Notes: a model not told the origin generated them from the sequence alone. A DNA stretch of 64,000 nucleotides from Sterolibacterium sp. (GCA_028713555.1 JAQTOA010000006.1:124001-188000), one strand, 5' to 3'. Numbered from the stretch's first letter, positions 8,815 to 19,900 are shown. Numbers and translations: made by a program.

Positions 8815-8830
8815 TGGCACGAAATCTGCA
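8815..8830 (+). promoter_or_regulatory. Sigma-54 promoter of the flgB operon
   Basis: TGGCACGAAATCTGCA matches TGGCACG-N4-TTGCA with one mismatch, with the required 10 nt between the GG and GC pairs. The expected transcription start is near 8842, 24 bases before flgB. A FleR-type activator is encoded at 36147-37493. Confidence 0.8.
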
Positions 8831-8865
8831 TTACGACTGGCGGAAAGAATACTTGAGAGAAAGCA

Positions 8866-9270
8866 ATGATCAACCGCATCGACCAGGAGCTGAATTTCAG
8901 TCAGACCGCCCTGAATCTGCGCGCCTATCGCCAGGAATTGCTGGCTTCGAATATTGCCAACGCCGATACCCCCAATTTCAAGGCGCGCGACATCGACTTT
9001 AAGGCGGCTCTGGACGGTGCTCTGGGCAAGACCCAAGGCGGCGCGCTGGCTTTGACGCAGACCTCGGAACGGCATCTGCTGGCGGCCGGAAGCAATCGTT
9101 TTGGCGCCGCAGTCCAGTACCGCAGCGAACAACAGCCCAGCGTGGATGGCAATACCGTCAGCATGGACGTCGAGCGCGCCGCTTTTGCGGAAAACGCGAT
9201 CCAGATGGAAGCCATGCTGACTTTCGTCAATGGCCGCTTCAAGACACTTTCCAGCGCTATCCAACCATAG
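8866..9270 (+). CDS. flgB: Flagellar proximal rod protein FlgB
   Basis: Proximal rod subunit in the periplasm. 134 residues, normal length. The rod-family N-terminal signature [20 protein letters not shown] (residues 25-44) and a C-terminal helix with [17 protein letters not shown] are present. First gene of the flgB-flgJ operon behind the sigma-54 promoter at 8815. It is followed by flgC after 13 nt. Confidence 0.97.
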   Translation: MINRIDQELNFSQTALNLRAYRQELLASNIANADTPNFKARDIDFKAALDGALGKTQGGALALTQTSERHLLAAGSNRFGAAVQYRSEQQPSVDGNTVSMDVERAAFAENAIQMEAMLTFVNGRFKTLSSAIQP

Positions 9271-9283
9271 AGCCTATACAGCC

Positions 9284-9688
9284 ATGAGCGTCTTTAATGT
9301 CTTTGCCATCGCCGGTTCCGCCCTCAGCGCGCAGTCTGCCCGCCTCAACGCCGTCGCCAGCAATCTCGCCAACGCCGACAGCGTGGTGGGTTCCAATGGC
9401 CAACCGTACCGCGCCAAACAGGTCGTCTTCGCCGCAAAGCCGATGGGGGTCGAGGGTGGGCAGGGTGTGGGTGTGGCACAAGTGGTGGAAAGCGCCGCAC
9501 CGTTGCGCATGAACTACGAACCGAACAACCCGTACGCCAACGAGCAGGGCTATGTAGCCATGCCGAACGTGAATCCCGTCGAGGAGATGGTCAATATGAT
9601 TTCCGCCTCGCGCTCTTATCAGACCAATGCCGAGGTGATGAACACCGCCAAGTCGCTGCTGCTGAAAACACTGGCCATCGGCCAGTAG
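9284..9688 (+). CDS. flgC: Flagellar proximal rod protein FlgC
   Basis: Proximal rod subunit. ATG 9284 ([17 protein letters not shown]) gives 134 residues; an upstream in-frame extension to 9230 overlaps flgB and lacks conservation. The rod signature [19 protein letters not shown] (about residues 22-40) and the C-terminal [20 protein letters not shown] helix are typical. It lies between flgB and flgD. Confidence 0.96.
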   Translation: MSVFNVFAIAGSALSAQSARLNAVASNLANADSVVGSNGQPYRAKQVVFAAKPMGVEGGQGVGVAQVVESAAPLRMNYEPNNPYANEQGYVAMPNVNPVEEMVNMISASRSYQTNAEVMNTAKSLLLKTLAIGQ

Positions 9689-9714
9689 TAACTCGTTGCT
9701 GAAAGGATACTGAC

Positions 9715-10398
9715 ATGACCACCACCATCGACACCAACCCGGCTGCTTCCGCCTACACCGCCCTAAACCCGAAAAAGAGCGCCACTCCGGGGGCCAACAG
9801 CATGTCGGAGACCGAGGATCGCTTCCTGAAGCTGCTGGTGACGCAATTGAAGAACCAGGACCCGCTGAACCCCCTGGACAACGCCCAGATGACCTCGCAG
9901 ATGGCACAGATCAGCACCGTCAATGGGATAGAAAAGCTGAATACGACCTTGTTGTCCTTGATGAGCAACTCCACCGATGCCGAGAAAATGCAGGCTGTGG
10001 CCCTGGTCGGCCGCGGCGTGCTGGTTCCGGGTACGGGCATTACCTATAAAGCCAAGGATGGCATGGCGTTTGGCGGTCTTGATCTAACTGCTCCCGCAGA
10101 CAGCGTGACAGTCAGCATCAACGATGCGAATGGCATTCCCGTGAGGACGCTCAACCTGGGTGCGATGGAGGCCGGCTCCAATACTTTCCAGTGGGACGGC
10201 AAGTCGGATAGCGGCGTCGTGGCGGCCGACGGCGCCTACACATTCAGCGTTTCAGCCAAGCGCGGCACCAGCAAGGTGGACAACACCGCGCTGCAATTAG
10301 GCATGGTCACCAGCATCATGAGCAGCAGCCAGGGCGTGGGATTGAATGTCGGCAGTCTGGGTCAGTTCAAGATGTCCGATGTCAGGGCCGTCCTTTAA
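9715..10398 (+). CDS. flgD: Hook assembly scaffold protein FlgD
   Basis: Cap-like scaffold needed for hook polymerisation. 227 residues. The conserved N-terminal segment FLKLLVTQLKNQDPLNPLDN (residues 38-57) with the following MTSQMAQISTVNGIEKLN is diagnostic. The C-terminal half is the FlgD Tudor-like/Ig-like part with AGSNTFQWDGKSDSG and DGAYTFSVSA. It sits 26 nt after flgC and 44 nt before flgE. Confidence 0.96.
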   Translation: MTTTIDTNPAASAYTALNPKKSATPGANSMSETEDRFLKLLVTQLKNQDPLNPLDNAQMTSQMAQISTVNGIEKLNTTLLSLMSNSTDAEKMQAVALVGRGVLVPGTGITYKAKDGMAFGGLDLTAPADSVTVSINDANGIPVRTLNLGAMEAGSNTFQWDGKSDSGVVAADGAYTFSVSAKRGTSKVDNTALQLGMVTSIMSSSQGVGLNVGSLGQFKMSDVRAVL

Positions 10399-10442
10399 CA
10401 AGTCTAAACAAACTACGAATCAGAAATTACAGGAGAAACAAA

Positions 10443-12443
10443 ATGGGTTTCGCACAAGGCTTAAGCGGTTTGAACAGCGCCTCCAAGGCGCTTGAGGCGA
10501 TCGGCAACAACGTCGCCAACGCTGCCACGGTTGGTTTCAAATCCGCCAACGCCCAGTTTGGCGACGTCTTCGCGACTTCCTTGTCAGGTGGCGGCGCATC
10601 GCAAATCGGTATCGGCGTAGCGGTTGCCCGGGTTTCCCAACAGTTCAGCCAGGGCAATGTCACCACCAGCGGCAACCCGCTGGACATAGCGATCAATGGC
10701 GGCGGCATGTTCCGCCTGAACACCAATGGAACCATTACTTACACGCGCAACGGCCAGTTTCAGCTCGACAAGAGCGGCTACATTGTTAACGCCATGGGCA
10801 AGCAACTGACCGGTTATGCCGCCGATCCAACTACGGGCACCATCGTGCCCGGTAATTTTGTCGCTTTGCAAATGAATAATGCGCCGATTCCACCCGTGGC
10901 GACTTTAGTCAGCCAGATCCAAGTCAACCTGGATTCGCGCAATTTGCCACCTACAGCGATGACTGCCGGTGCTTCTGTCGGTGGTCTTGCGCCGACCCTG
11001 CCACTGACCGTCGTGGCGGGCACCAACGATAAGTTCGATATCACTGTCGATGGGATCGGCCCCAAAACCGTGACGGTTCCCGTGGCGATTTATGCGACGA
11101 TCGGCGATCTTGCCACGGCGGCGACCACAGCCATCAATAGCGCGTTCTCTTCAACCACCGCCGCAGTGGATGTGACCGCCAACAATGCCGGCCAACTGGT
11201 CGTCACCTCGCGCAGTGTCGGCACCTTTGGCAGCCAGGGTATGGGGTCGACGGTGGTGTTGGCGCAAGACACTTCCGCCACTCCCACGACTGGTTTCGAA
11301 GTGTTGTTTGCTGGTCCGGGGGCCGGAGGGCCGCCGGTGGTATATACCCCTGGCCTGCTGTCCGTCACCACCGGCCAGGACAATTTCACCACGACCGACA
11401 CCACCAGTTTCAATGCATCGACGGCTCAGACGGTGTATGACTCTCTGGGCAATCCCCACACCTTGTCCCTGTACTTCACCAGAACTTCGCAATCTTCTCC
11501 GACCAGCTGGCAGATGTATTCCACCATCGACAGCATTGCTGCACCTTCGCATGGCGCGACTTCAGGGACGACAGCGCTTGGCACTCCTCCGAGCTCCCTG
11601 ACCGTTGCAGCACCCGATAATGTGTTTACCATCGATGTTGATGGTTCCGGGGCTAAAACGGTGACCATTCCGGTTCTGGTGGCGCCTGCCGTGTATACCG
11701 CCACGTCACTGGTTGCCGCAATTCAGAATGAATTCAATATTGCGGTGCCACCGATATTGGCTACGGCATCATTGGACACGTACGGCAGGCTGGTGATTGA
11801 GTCGAATACCACCAATGTCGGCTCAACGCTGGTCATGGCCAATGGAGCCGGCAGCAATGCCATCACCAAACTGTTCGGAACCCCCACACAGACCTCGGGC
11901 GGTCCAGCCAAGGTGGATACGCTGCAATTCGACACTTCGGGCGCTCTGACCACCACCACGCCGATTTCGGAGAGCTTTACTTTGACTACTGGCGCCAAGC
12001 CACTGGCCTTCACCGTCAATCTGACCGGATCGACCCAATATGGCATCGGCTTCGGGGTAAACCAATTGCTGCAGGACGGCTATACCTCCGGCAAACTCTC
12101 CGGCCTGAGCGTTTCCGCCGATGGCATCGTGCAGGGTAATTATTCCAATGGCAAGTCCCGGAATATGGGCCAGATCGTCCTGGGGACATTCAACAACCCG
12201 AATGGCCTGCTGTCCCTCGGAGGCAACCAGTGGGCGGAAACGGCCACCTCGGGCCAGCCGATCCCCGGTGTGCCGGGTTCGGGCAGTCTGGGTACCGTGC
12301 AATCGGGCGCCGTCGAAGAATCCAACGTCGATTTGACCGCCGAACTGGTGCAGATGATTACCCAGCAACGCGCTTATCAAGCCAACGCGCAGACCGTCAA
12401 GACCCTCGACCAGATCATGCAGACGCTGGTCAATCTGCGTTAA
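10443..12443 (+). CDS. flgE: Flagellar hook protein FlgE, enlarged by two inserted modules
   Basis: Structural subunit of the hook. Preceded by AGGAG. N-terminal rod/hook signature LEAIGNNVANAATVGFKSAN (about residues 15-34) and C-terminal helix with ESNVDLTAELVQMITQQRAYQ are intact. At 666 residues it is well above the roughly 400 of related hooks. The extra length is explained by two copies of a beta-rich module with the pattern V.AG.ND.F.I.VDG: about residues 183-285 (VVAGTNDKFDITVDGIG) and 384-480 (TVAAPDNVFTIDVDGSG). The same module occurs in FlgK, FlgL and FliD here. Confidence 0.95.
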   Translation: MGFAQGLSGLNSASKALEAIGNNVANAATVGFKSANAQFGDVFATSLSGGGASQIGIGVAVARVSQQFSQGNVTTSGNPLDIAINGGGMFRLNTNGTITYTRNGQFQLDKSGYIVNAMGKQLTGYAADPTTGTIVPGNFVALQMNNAPIPPVATLVSQIQVNLDSRNLPPTAMTAGASVGGLAPTLPLTVVAGTNDKFDITVDGIGPKTVTVPVAIYATIGDLATAATTAINSAFSSTTAAVDVTANNAGQLVVTSRSVGTFGSQGMGSTVVLAQDTSATPTTGFEVLFAGPGAGGPPVVYTPGLLSVTTGQDNFTTTDTTSFNASTAQTVYDSLGNPHTLSLYFTRTSQSSPTSWQMYSTIDSIAAPSHGATSGTTALGTPPSSLTVAAPDNVFTIDVDGSGAKTVTIPVLVAPAVYTATSLVAAIQNEFNIAVPPILATASLDTYGRLVIESNTTNVGSTLVMANGAGSNAITKLFGTPTQTSGGPAKVDTLQFDTSGALTTTTPISESFTLTTGAKPLAFTVNLTGSTQYGIGFGVNQLLQDGYTSGKLSGLSVSADGIVQGNYSNGKSRNMGQIVLGTFNNPNGLLSLGGNQWAETATSGQPIPGVPGSGSLGTVQSGAVEESNVDLTAELVQMITQQRAYQANAQTVKTLDQIMQTLVNLR

Positions 12444-12468
12444 TCCGCCAAGGTGACATAAACAAGCC

Positions 12469-13233
12469 ATGGATCGCCTGATTTACACCGCCATGACCGG
12501 CGCGTCCCAGACCTTGGGGCGTCAGGCTGCCGTGGCGCACAACCTGGCCAATGCCACCTCGACCGGGTATCGCGCCGAAGAACATCGGCTGCGCGCGGTG
12601 CAAGTCATTCCTGGGGCAAGCGATCCATCCGTAGCACCGCCCCTGCCGACCCGCGCCTTCGTGGTGGATGCCAGCAGCTACACGGATTTCGCGCCTGGCC
12701 CGCTGCAGATGACGGCGCGTTCGCTGGATGTCGCCGTCCAGGGCTCGGGCTGGATTGCGCTGGCCATGCCGGATGGCACGGAAGCCTATACGCGTAATGG
12801 CAATTTCGAACTCAACGTCAATGGCGTGCTGCAGACGCGCAACGGCATTCCGGTACAGGGCGACGGCGGAGCGATCACGGTGCCACCCGACCAGAAGATT
12901 TTCATCGCCAATGAGGGCACGATTTCGGTGATCCCGGAAACCGGCGCACAGAATACCGTGAGTGCGATCGGCCGCATCAAGCTGGTGAATCCGCCGGAGG
13001 CCGATCTGGTGCGTGGCGCCGATGGCCTGTTCCGCCTGCGCAGTGGCGCCGCCGTGGAAGTCGATCCCAAGGTGGTGGTGGCCAGCGGATACCTCGAAGG
13101 CAGCAACGTCAATCCGGTCGAGCAGATGGTGACCATGATCTCGCTGGCGCGCCAGTTCGAGATGCAGATGAAGGCGCTGACTACTGCGGATACCAACGAC
13201 CGCGCGGCAACGCAGGTCCTCACGAATTTCTAG
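12469..13233 (+). CDS. flgF: Flagellar proximal rod protein FlgF
   Basis: Rod subunit. 254 residues, normal. The N-terminal MDRLIYTAMTGASQTLGRQA and HNLANATSTGYRAEEHRLRA region and the C-terminal GSNVNPVEQMVTMISLARQF helix are typical. AAGGTGAC lies upstream as ribosome site. It follows flgE by 25 nt and precedes flgG by 9 nt. Confidence 0.96.
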   Translation: MDRLIYTAMTGASQTLGRQAAVAHNLANATSTGYRAEEHRLRAVQVIPGASDPSVAPPLPTRAFVVDASSYTDFAPGPLQMTARSLDVAVQGSGWIALAMPDGTEAYTRNGNFELNVNGVLQTRNGIPVQGDGGAITVPPDQKIFIANEGTISVIPETGAQNTVSAIGRIKLVNPPEADLVRGADGLFRLRSGAAVEVDPKVVVASGYLEGSNVNPVEQMVTMISLARQFEMQMKALTTADTNDRAATQVLTNF

Positions 13234-13242
13234 GAGTAAGAA

Positions 13243-14025
13243 ATGATCCGTTCCCTGTGGATAGCCAAGACCGGCCTGGATGCCCAGCAGACGCAGCTCG
13301 ACGTCATCTCCAACAACCTGGCCAACGTCAGTACCAACGGTTTCAAGCGCGCGCGCGCCGTGTTCGAGGATCTGCTGTACCAGACCTTGCGTCAGCCAGG
13401 CGCCCAGTCTTCGCAGCAGACCACCATACCATCGGGTTTGCAGCTCGGCACCGGGGTGAAGCCGGTGGCCACCGAAAAGATTTTTACCCAGGGCAGTTTG
13501 ACCCAGACCAGTAATCCGCTCGACATCGCCATCAATGGCCAGGGTTTCTTTCAGATCCAGATGCCCGACGGCACCCTCTCCTATACCCGCGACGGTTCCT
13601 TCCAGAAAGACAGCACTGGCCTGGTGGTGACTTCCAGCGGCTACCCGTTGTCGCCCGCGCTGACTATCCCTGCCAACGCGATTTCCGTGACTGTGGGCCG
13701 GGATGGCGTGGTCAGCGTGGTGCAAGCCGGCACCACGGCGCCGACGCAGATCGGTACGATCCAGCTGGCCGGTTTCGTTAATTCTGGCGGGCTCCAGAGC
13801 GTCGGTGAAAACCTGTTCATCGAAACCGCTTCCAGCGGCACGCCGACGCCGAACACGCCGGGCACCAATGGCACGGGCCTGCTCGACCAGGGCTATGTCG
13901 AGACTTCGAACGTGAATGTCGCCGAGGAACTCGTGAATATGATCCAGACTCAGCGCGCCTATGAAATCAACTCGAAGGTGATCACGACTTCGGATCAGAT
14001 GCTGGCGAAGCTGGCTCAGTTGTAA
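13243..14025 (+). CDS. flgG: Flagellar distal rod protein FlgG
   Basis: Distal rod subunit. 260 residues, the exact family length. Near-invariant N-terminus [20 protein letters not shown] with [21 protein letters not shown]-terminus [25 protein letters not shown] precedes the ATG by 6 nt. No inserted modules, unlike FlgE, FlgK and FlgL. Confidence 0.98.
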   Translation: MIRSLWIAKTGLDAQQTQLDVISNNLANVSTNGFKRARAVFEDLLYQTLRQPGAQSSQQTTIPSGLQLGTGVKPVATEKIFTQGSLTQTSNPLDIAINGQGFFQIQMPDGTLSYTRDGSFQKDSTGLVVTSSGYPLSPALTIPANAISVTVGRDGVVSVVQAGTTAPTQIGTIQLAGFVNSGGLQSVGENLFIETASSGTPTPNTPGTNGTGLLDQGYVETSNVNVAEELVNMIQTQRAYEINSKVITTSDQMLAKLAQL

Positions 14026-14036
14026 GGATGAACACC

Positions 14037-14708
14037 ATGAAAAACATCGCATCGCTTCTCGGGCTGCTGGTTGCGGTTTTCCTGGCAGGGTGCGTCACCA
14101 CTGCGCCACCGACCAGCGTGGCCCAACCGATGACGGCGCGCCCAGAGCCGCGCAACGCATCCGCGCCGCTGAATGGCGCCATCTACAACATCGCTTCGAT
14201 GCGTCCGCTGTTCGAAGATCGTCGCGCGCGCTTCGTCGGCGACACCATCACCATCAACATTGCCGAAACCACCCAAGCCTCGAAGAAAGGCTCAACGACA
14301 GCCGAGCGCAGTCAGACTGTCGATATGGGCATCGGCAACGTGAAGGGCTTGCCGATCAAGTCGCTGCAGGACACTGCCCTGACGGCGAATGACACCAACA
14401 AGTTCGGCGGCAAAGGCGAGAATTCCTCGTCGAATGCATTCACGGGCGTGATCACGGTGACCGTCATCGAGGTGCTTTCCAATGGCAACCTGCTGGTGTC
14501 CGGAGAAAAGCAGATTGGGCTCAAGGAGGGTGAAGAGTTCATCCGCTTCTCCGGCGTGGTCAATCCCACCACTATTACCGCGACCAACTCCGTGCAGTCG
14601 ACGCAGGTGGCGGATGCACGCATCGAATTCAAGGCCAACGGTTTTGTCGACTCGGCCCAGGTGATGGGCTGGCTCAACCGGTTCTTCCTGAGTTTCCTTC
14701 CTTTCTGA
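14037..14708 (+). CDS. flgH: Flagellar L-ring lipoprotein FlgH
   Basis: Outer-membrane bushing around the rod. ATG 14037 is preferred over ATG 14028 because AAGGA lies 8 nt before it, while 14028 is almost at the flgG stop. Signal sequence with lipobox LAGC (Cys at about residue 18). Family segments [20 protein letters not shown] and [19 protein letters not shown] are present. 223 residues. Followed by flgI after 13 nt. Confidence 0.97.
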   Translation: MKNIASLLGLLVAVFLAGCVTTAPPTSVAQPMTARPEPRNASAPLNGAIYNIASMRPLFEDRRARFVGDTITINIAETTQASKKGSTTAERSQTVDMGIGNVKGLPIKSLQDTALTANDTNKFGGKGENSSSNAFTGVITVTVIEVLSNGNLLVSGEKQIGLKEGEEFIRFSGVVNPTTITATNSVQSTQVADARIEFKANGFVDSAQVMGWLNRFFLSFLPF

Positions 14709-14721
14709 GCAGGCCGACAGC

Positions 14722-15840
14722 ATGAAGATCCTGAGAAAATTCGATCTGATCCTGGCCATCCTTTGCCTGCTGAGCGCACTGGCGCTGAGCCAGCCGGCAC
14801 ATGCCGAACGCATCAAGGATATCGCCTCCATCGCCGGAGTGCGCAACAACCAGTTGATCGGCTATGGCCTTGTCGTCGGTCTCGACGGCAGCGGCGACCA
14901 GACGACGCAGACGCCATTCACGATTCAGAGCATCATCAGCATGCTTTCCAACATGGGCGTGACCTTGCCGCCGGGAACCAATTTGCAGTTGAAGAACGTC
15001 GCGGCGGTGATGGTCACCGCCACGCTGCCACCTTTTGCCCGCGCCGGTCAGCAGATCGATATCACCGTATCCTCCATGGGCAACGCCAAATCCTTGCGCG
15101 GCGGCACGCTGGTCATGACGCCGCTGAAGGGCGCCGATGGCGGCATCTACGCCATGGCCCAGGGCAACGTCCTGGTCAGCGGGGCAGGAGCCGCGGCAGG
15201 CGGCAGCAGGACGGTGGTCAATCATCTTTCGGTGGGACGCATCGCCGGCGGGGCCACGGTCGAGCGTGAAGTACCGACCCCGCTGGGACAGGGCGAGTTT
15301 GTCTACTTCGAACTGAACACCACCGATTTCGGCACCATGCGAAAACTGGTCGAAGCCATCAACCGCGAAGCGCCTGGCGTGGCGACTGCTACCGATGGCC
15401 GGCAGGTGCGCGTCAGGGCGCCATTGAATCCCAACGAGCGGGTGAGTTTTGTCGGCCGTATCGAGAATCTCGAACTCACGCCGATGCAGATGGCCGCCAA
15501 GGTGATCGTCAATGGCCGTACCGGCTCGGTGGTCATGAATCAATCGGTGACGCTGGATAACTGTGCGATCGCCCATGGCAACCTGTCGGTGACGGTCAGT
15601 GCCGATAACACCGTGAGCCAGCCCAATCCTCTGTCCGGTGGCCAGACGGTGGCCGTGAGCAACGCCCAGATCGACATCAAGCAGGAAGCAGGTGGCTTGG
15701 TGAATATGCGCGGCGGAGCCAATCTGGCCGAGGTGGTCAAGGCGCTCAATGCCATCGGCGCCAATCCGCAGGATTTGATCGCCATCCTGCAGGCCATGAA
15801 ATCATCCGGCGCTTTGCGTGCGGAATTGGAGATCATTTGA
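14722..15840 (+). CDS. flgI: Flagellar P-ring protein FlgI
   Basis: Periplasmic ring around the rod. 372 residues, normal. Signal peptide [20 protein letters not shown] (about residues 9-28). The mature start [20 protein letters not shown] is family-typical, as is the end [20 protein letters not shown]. FlgA at 7963-8664 is its chaperone. The stop codon lies inside a perfect 13-bp inverted repeat (15834-15862). Confidence 0.98.
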   Translation: MKILRKFDLILAILCLLSALALSQPAHAERIKDIASIAGVRNNQLIGYGLVVGLDGSGDQTTQTPFTIQSIISMLSNMGVTLPPGTNLQLKNVAAVMVTATLPPFARAGQQIDITVSSMGNAKSLRGGTLVMTPLKGADGGIYAMAQGNVLVSGAGAAAGGSRTVVNHLSVGRIAGGATVEREVPTPLGQGEFVYFELNTTDFGTMRKLVEAINREAPGVATATDGRQVRVRAPLNPNERVSFVGRIENLELTPMQMAAKVIVNGRTGSVVMNQSVTLDNCAIAHGNLSVTVSADNTVSQPNPLSGGQTVAVSNAQIDIKQEAGGLVNMRGGANLAEVVKALNAIGANPQDLIAILQAMKSSGALRAELEII

Positions 15841-15862
15841 CGGCAAGAATTGCCGTCAAATG
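15834..15862 (+). terminator. Perfect 13-bp hairpin between flgI and flgJ
   Basis: Arms 15834-15846 and 15850-15862 (CATTTGACGGCAA / TTGCCGTCAAATG) are perfectly complementary around the loop GAA, and include the flgI stop. There is no T-run, so it may slow transcription or protect RNA rather than terminate fully. It contains the CGGCAA/TTGCCG pair also seen upstream of two sigma-54 promoters. Confidence 0.45.
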
Positions 15863-15913
15863 ACGCGTCTATTTCCCGGATGGCCGCTCATGTCTTGCGA
15901 GTAGCCTGAAGAC

Positions 15914-16837
15914 ATGTCTACCCTGGATATCTCCAACCAGTTCTCGCTGGACGTGAATGGCCTGACCGACTTGAAGCGTCAGGTGCGCGAGAACTCCCCC
16001 CAGGCCCTGAAAGCCGCCGCCCAGCAGTTCGAGGCGCTGTTCCTGCAGATCGTCTTGAAATCCATGCGCGATGCCACGCCCCATGAGGGCATATTCGATA
16101 GCGACCAGTCGCGCATGTACGAATCCTTGCTCGACCAGCAACTGGCTCAGGTGCTTTCCGCCAAAGGGAGCGGCACCGGTCTGGCGGCGATGATCGAGAA
16201 GCAGCTGGCCCGCGCCAACACGGATCCCCAGTCGCTCGGCGACCTTCCTTTCGTGCCGCCGCCGCGTTCCTATCCCTTGCCTGGAGCGCCTGCCCCCATG
16301 CCCTTGCCGCAAGGCGGGGTTGGCGTCGGGATTACCGGCAGTTTGCCCGCCAATGAAAGCCCGCCACCGGCCGCGCGCGACTTCGTCAACCGGGTGTGGA
16401 CGCATGCCTTTGACGCCAGCCGTGCTACCGGGATCCCGGCACATTTTATGGTGGCGCAGGCGGCGCTTGAGACCGGTTGGGGCAAGTCCGAACCACGCTT
16501 CGCAGATGGCCGGCCGAGTTACAACCTGTTCGGCATCAAGGCCGGCAAGAGCTGGAATGGCGCCGTGGTGGAGGCGAGCACTACCGAGTATGTTGATGGC
16601 ACGGCGCAGAAGCAGATCGAGCGTTTCCGCGCCTATGGATCGTATGCGGAGGCTTTTCGTGACTATGCCAACTTGCTGGTTTCCAATCCGCGTTACGCCA
16701 ATGTGATCGGCAGCCAGGATCCGACGGCATTTGCCCGCGGCTTGCAGCAAGCCGGCTATGCAACTGACCCGATGTACGCCGCCAAGCTGGAGCGCATCAT
16801 TGGTGGCAGCACATTAAGACTTAGCCTGAACAGTTGA
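15914..16837 (+). CDS. flgJ: Rod-cap / peptidoglycan hydrolase FlgJ
   Basis: Dual-domain protein that guides rod assembly and opens the cell wall. Residues about 25-100 are the rod-cap domain (AAAQQFEALFLQIVLKSMRD). A Pro-rich linker follows (about 110-150). The C-terminal glucosaminidase domain runs from about 155 to 300 with AQAALETGWGKSEPRF, containing the catalytic-type Glu, and YNLFGIKAG. 307 residues, normal. Last gene before the flgK promoter hairpin. Confidence 0.96.
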   Translation: MSTLDISNQFSLDVNGLTDLKRQVRENSPQALKAAAQQFEALFLQIVLKSMRDATPHEGIFDSDQSRMYESLLDQQLAQVLSAKGSGTGLAAMIEKQLARANTDPQSLGDLPFVPPPRSYPLPGAPAPMPLPQGGVGVGITGSLPANESPPPAARDFVNRVWTHAFDASRATGIPAHFMVAQAALETGWGKSEPRFADGRPSYNLFGIKAGKSWNGAVVEASTTEYVDGTAQKQIERFRAYGSYAEAFRDYANLLVSNPRYANVIGSQDPTAFARGLQQAGYATDPMYAAKLERIIGGSTLRLSLNS

Positions 16838-16850
16838 TCCCTTGTTTCCT

Positions 16851-16899
16851 CAATCTCCGTGCCACTTGTACCCACAGGGTGCAAGTGGCACGGAGATTG
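16851..16899. repeat. Near-perfect 23-bp inverted repeat upstream of flgK
   Basis: Arms 16851-16873 and 16877-16899 pair over 23 bp with one mismatch and a 3-nt loop (ACA); the outer 18 bp (CAATCTCCGTGCCACTTG) are perfect. The right arm contains the sigma-54 promoter of flgK. The left arm carries the mirror image, but its -12 pair reads GA instead of GC because the repeat ends there. Confidence 0.9.
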
Positions 16900-16901
16900 C
16901 C
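16886..16901 (+). promoter_or_regulatory. Sigma-54 promoter of flgK-flgL
   Basis: TGGCACGGAGATTGCC is an exact match to TGGCACG-N4-TTGC with 10 nt between GG and GC. The expected transcription start is near 16913, 55 bases before the flgK ATG. A TTGCCG motif lies downstream at 16936-16941. Confidence 0.85.
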
Positions 16902-16967
16902 TATCTGATCCCGAGTACTCAACTTTCGGTAATTTTTGCCGAAGAATGTCAGGGATCGGAAAAAATC

Positions 16968-19900
16968 ATGGGCTTGTTAACCGTAGGTGTTACCGGACTG
17001 AATGCTGCGCAAATGGGCATTCAGACGGCCGGGCATAATATTGCCAATGCTTCGACACCGGGCTTCAACCGCCAGCAAATTACCCAGACCACCAGTAATC
17101 CAACCTTTTCCGGGGCCGGTTTTATTGGCCAGGGTGTCACCGTATCGAACGTCTTGCGGGTCTACAACGAATTTCAGAGCAAGCAGGTGCTGAATTCAGA
17201 GACGGTTGCGGCACAGCTCAGCATCTATTCCAGCGAGATCGCGCAAATCGACAATATGCTGGCCGATCCCAATGCAGGACTGAGCCCGGCGATGCAGGCC
17301 TTTTTCAATTCGGTGGAAGAGGCCGCGGCCAACCCCTCCTCGATTCCTGCCCGCCAGGCCATGCTTTCCGCCGCCCAAGGCATGGTGGCACGCTTCCAGT
17401 CAATAGACCAGCGTATCGGTGATATGCGCTCCGGGATCAATCAGCAGATCAGCTTTGAATCGGCATCGATCAATTCCTACGTGCAGCAACTCAAGGATAT
17501 CAATCAGCGAATTATTGTTGCACAGTCTTCCGGACAATCGCTTCAAGCTAACGATCTCCTGGACCAACGCGACCAGCTTGTTTCCGAGCTCAACAAGGAG
17601 ATTCGCGTTACTACCCACAACGAGACGGATGGAACGACCAGTGTCTTTTTCGGCAATGGCCAGCCCCTCCTGGTGGGTGCTTCGGCTTTCCAGTTGCAGG
17701 CCCTGCCTTCACGGGAAGATTTGACCAGCATGGAAGTAAGCCTGAAGGACACCAACGGCAACGTCACGCGCATCCCGGAATCATTAGTGAATGGCGGCAA
17801 GCTCGGTGGCTTGCTGCAATTCCGTTCGGAGACGCTGGATAGCGCACAAAACAGCCTGGGCCGCATTGCCACGGTGTTCAGCGCCACTTTCAACGCACAG
17901 CATCGCTTGGGACAGGATCTGACCGGCGCAATGGGTGGGGATTTTTTCAGCGTAGCGCAGGGAACACAACTCTTTTTGCCGAGCACCGCCAATACCGGAA
18001 CTGCAAACATAGCCGTTACGCTGGACGATACATCAACCTTGACCACCAGCAATTACCGATTGACGTTGACGGCTACCAACACGTTTTCATTGGTCAGGTT
18101 GTCGGACAACAAGGTATGGACCGCTGCCGGGAGCAATCAGGCGTCGGCAATGGCCAGTTTGATGAAAAGCGTCAATGCCGATCAGCCGCAAGGTTTCAGC
18201 CTGGCTTTGAGTGGCACCAGCTTGATGAGCATTGGCGACTCCTTCCTGGTTCGTCCGACCCGTTTCGGCGCACGCGATATTACCTTGGTATTGGGGGATC
18301 CACGCAATATTGCACTTGCCGCGCCAATTCGCACGCAAGCCAGCATAGCCAATGCCGGTACCGCCAAGATCAGCGCGGGCGCGGTCGGCAGTATTGCCAG
18401 CGTGTTGTCCGGGCCGGTTACCGTCAGCTATGAGGCCTCAAGCAACACCTTGAGCGGTTTTCCCGTCGGCGCGACCGTGGATGTCGGCAGCCAGACCTAT
18501 CAGATCAGCAGCTCGACCCAGCGGATTCCTTATATTTCCGGGGCCAACATCAGTTTCAACGGGACGGCGGCGAAGATCACCGGAGTGCCGGCGGATGGGG
18601 ATACATTCACCATCACCCCGCCCCTGTTTACGCCTTTATTCGGCGCACCAACGACGGGAGGCAACTGGGCGCTCGCCAGCACGGCGCCGACCGTGCCATT
18701 GACGGTGGTCGCTGGCGCCAATGACAGTTTCAACGTAACAGTGGATGGCGCTGCCCAGGTAACCGCCACTTTGGCGCCGGGCGTATATAGCACGCCAGCG
18801 TCGCTGGTGCAGCAGATGCAAAACAGCATCAATGCCGCCTTGGCGGCGGCGGCTCAAGCGGGCACTGTCAGCGTCAGCCTGGCGCAGAATAATTTGCTGC
18901 AGGTAACTTCAAATCTTCCTGCCGGTTCAGTTGCGTTAGCCGCTTTTTCGCCAGCGCCGAATTACGGCTTGACTTCGATGTTCGGGGTTCCGGCGGCTTC
19001 GACAACGCGAGGCGCTTCCATCGGCAGCTTGGCACCGAGCCTACCCCTGACCGTAGCCTCGGGTGTCAATGATCAGTTCGACATCAATGTGGACGGCGCC
19101 GGCTTGGCGACGAAAACTGTTGCTGCAGGTACCTACAGCACGGCTGCGGCTCTGGCGGCTGCGGTTCAGACCGCCATTGGCGCGGGTGTCACGGTTTCGG
19201 TCGACGCGGCAAGCCAAAATCTGGTAGTGACTTCGACAACGACTGGCGGAGGATCGAGCGTCGTTCTGGCCGTCACTGGCGGAAACACGGGATTGGCCAC
19301 AATGTTCGGTGCACCCGTGGCCGGGAATCGAACGCAGATCAGCGGCGGCGCGGCGCCGGCCAGTCCGATTGTGGCGGGAATCAACGATAGATTCCGCATC
19401 AGCGTCGACGGTGGCAGCACTGTGGTTGCGACCATTCCGGCGGGGACGTATACGGCAGCGGCACTCGCCAGCCAAATGCAGACCAGCTTGAATGCCAGTC
19501 TCCCGGCTCCTGGAAGTGTCACGGTGTCGGTTGTCGGCGGAATGCTGGTGGTGACGTCAGGCCAGGTTGGCGGCGCATCGTCAGTATCACTAAGCAGCAC
19601 CAATCAGGGCGCCGGTGTGCTTTCCGCAGGTAGCGTCACCCGGACCAACAGTCTGCCGTCAACCCCGATTACCTTCAAATACCTTGAAGCGAATTCCGCG
19701 CTGGGGCTGCCTGCACGGTTGACCGGACTGCCGGTCGGCAGCGTGGTGACGGTCACGCCAGCCTACGGCGGCACGCCATCCAGCTATACCATCTATCAGC
19801 CGACCGACTACATACCTTATACGTCGGAAGCAAGCATTACCTTCAATGGGATCAGTTTCAGCATCAGCGGTCAGCCGGTCGATGGCGACACCTTCGCGGT

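Noticed and set aside
12430..14052. 540-codon open frame on the minus strand over flgF and flgG
   Set aside because: It is entirely antisense to two highly conserved rod genes. Its product is His/Arg-rich and low in structure, as expected from a complementary frame of GC-rich DNA.
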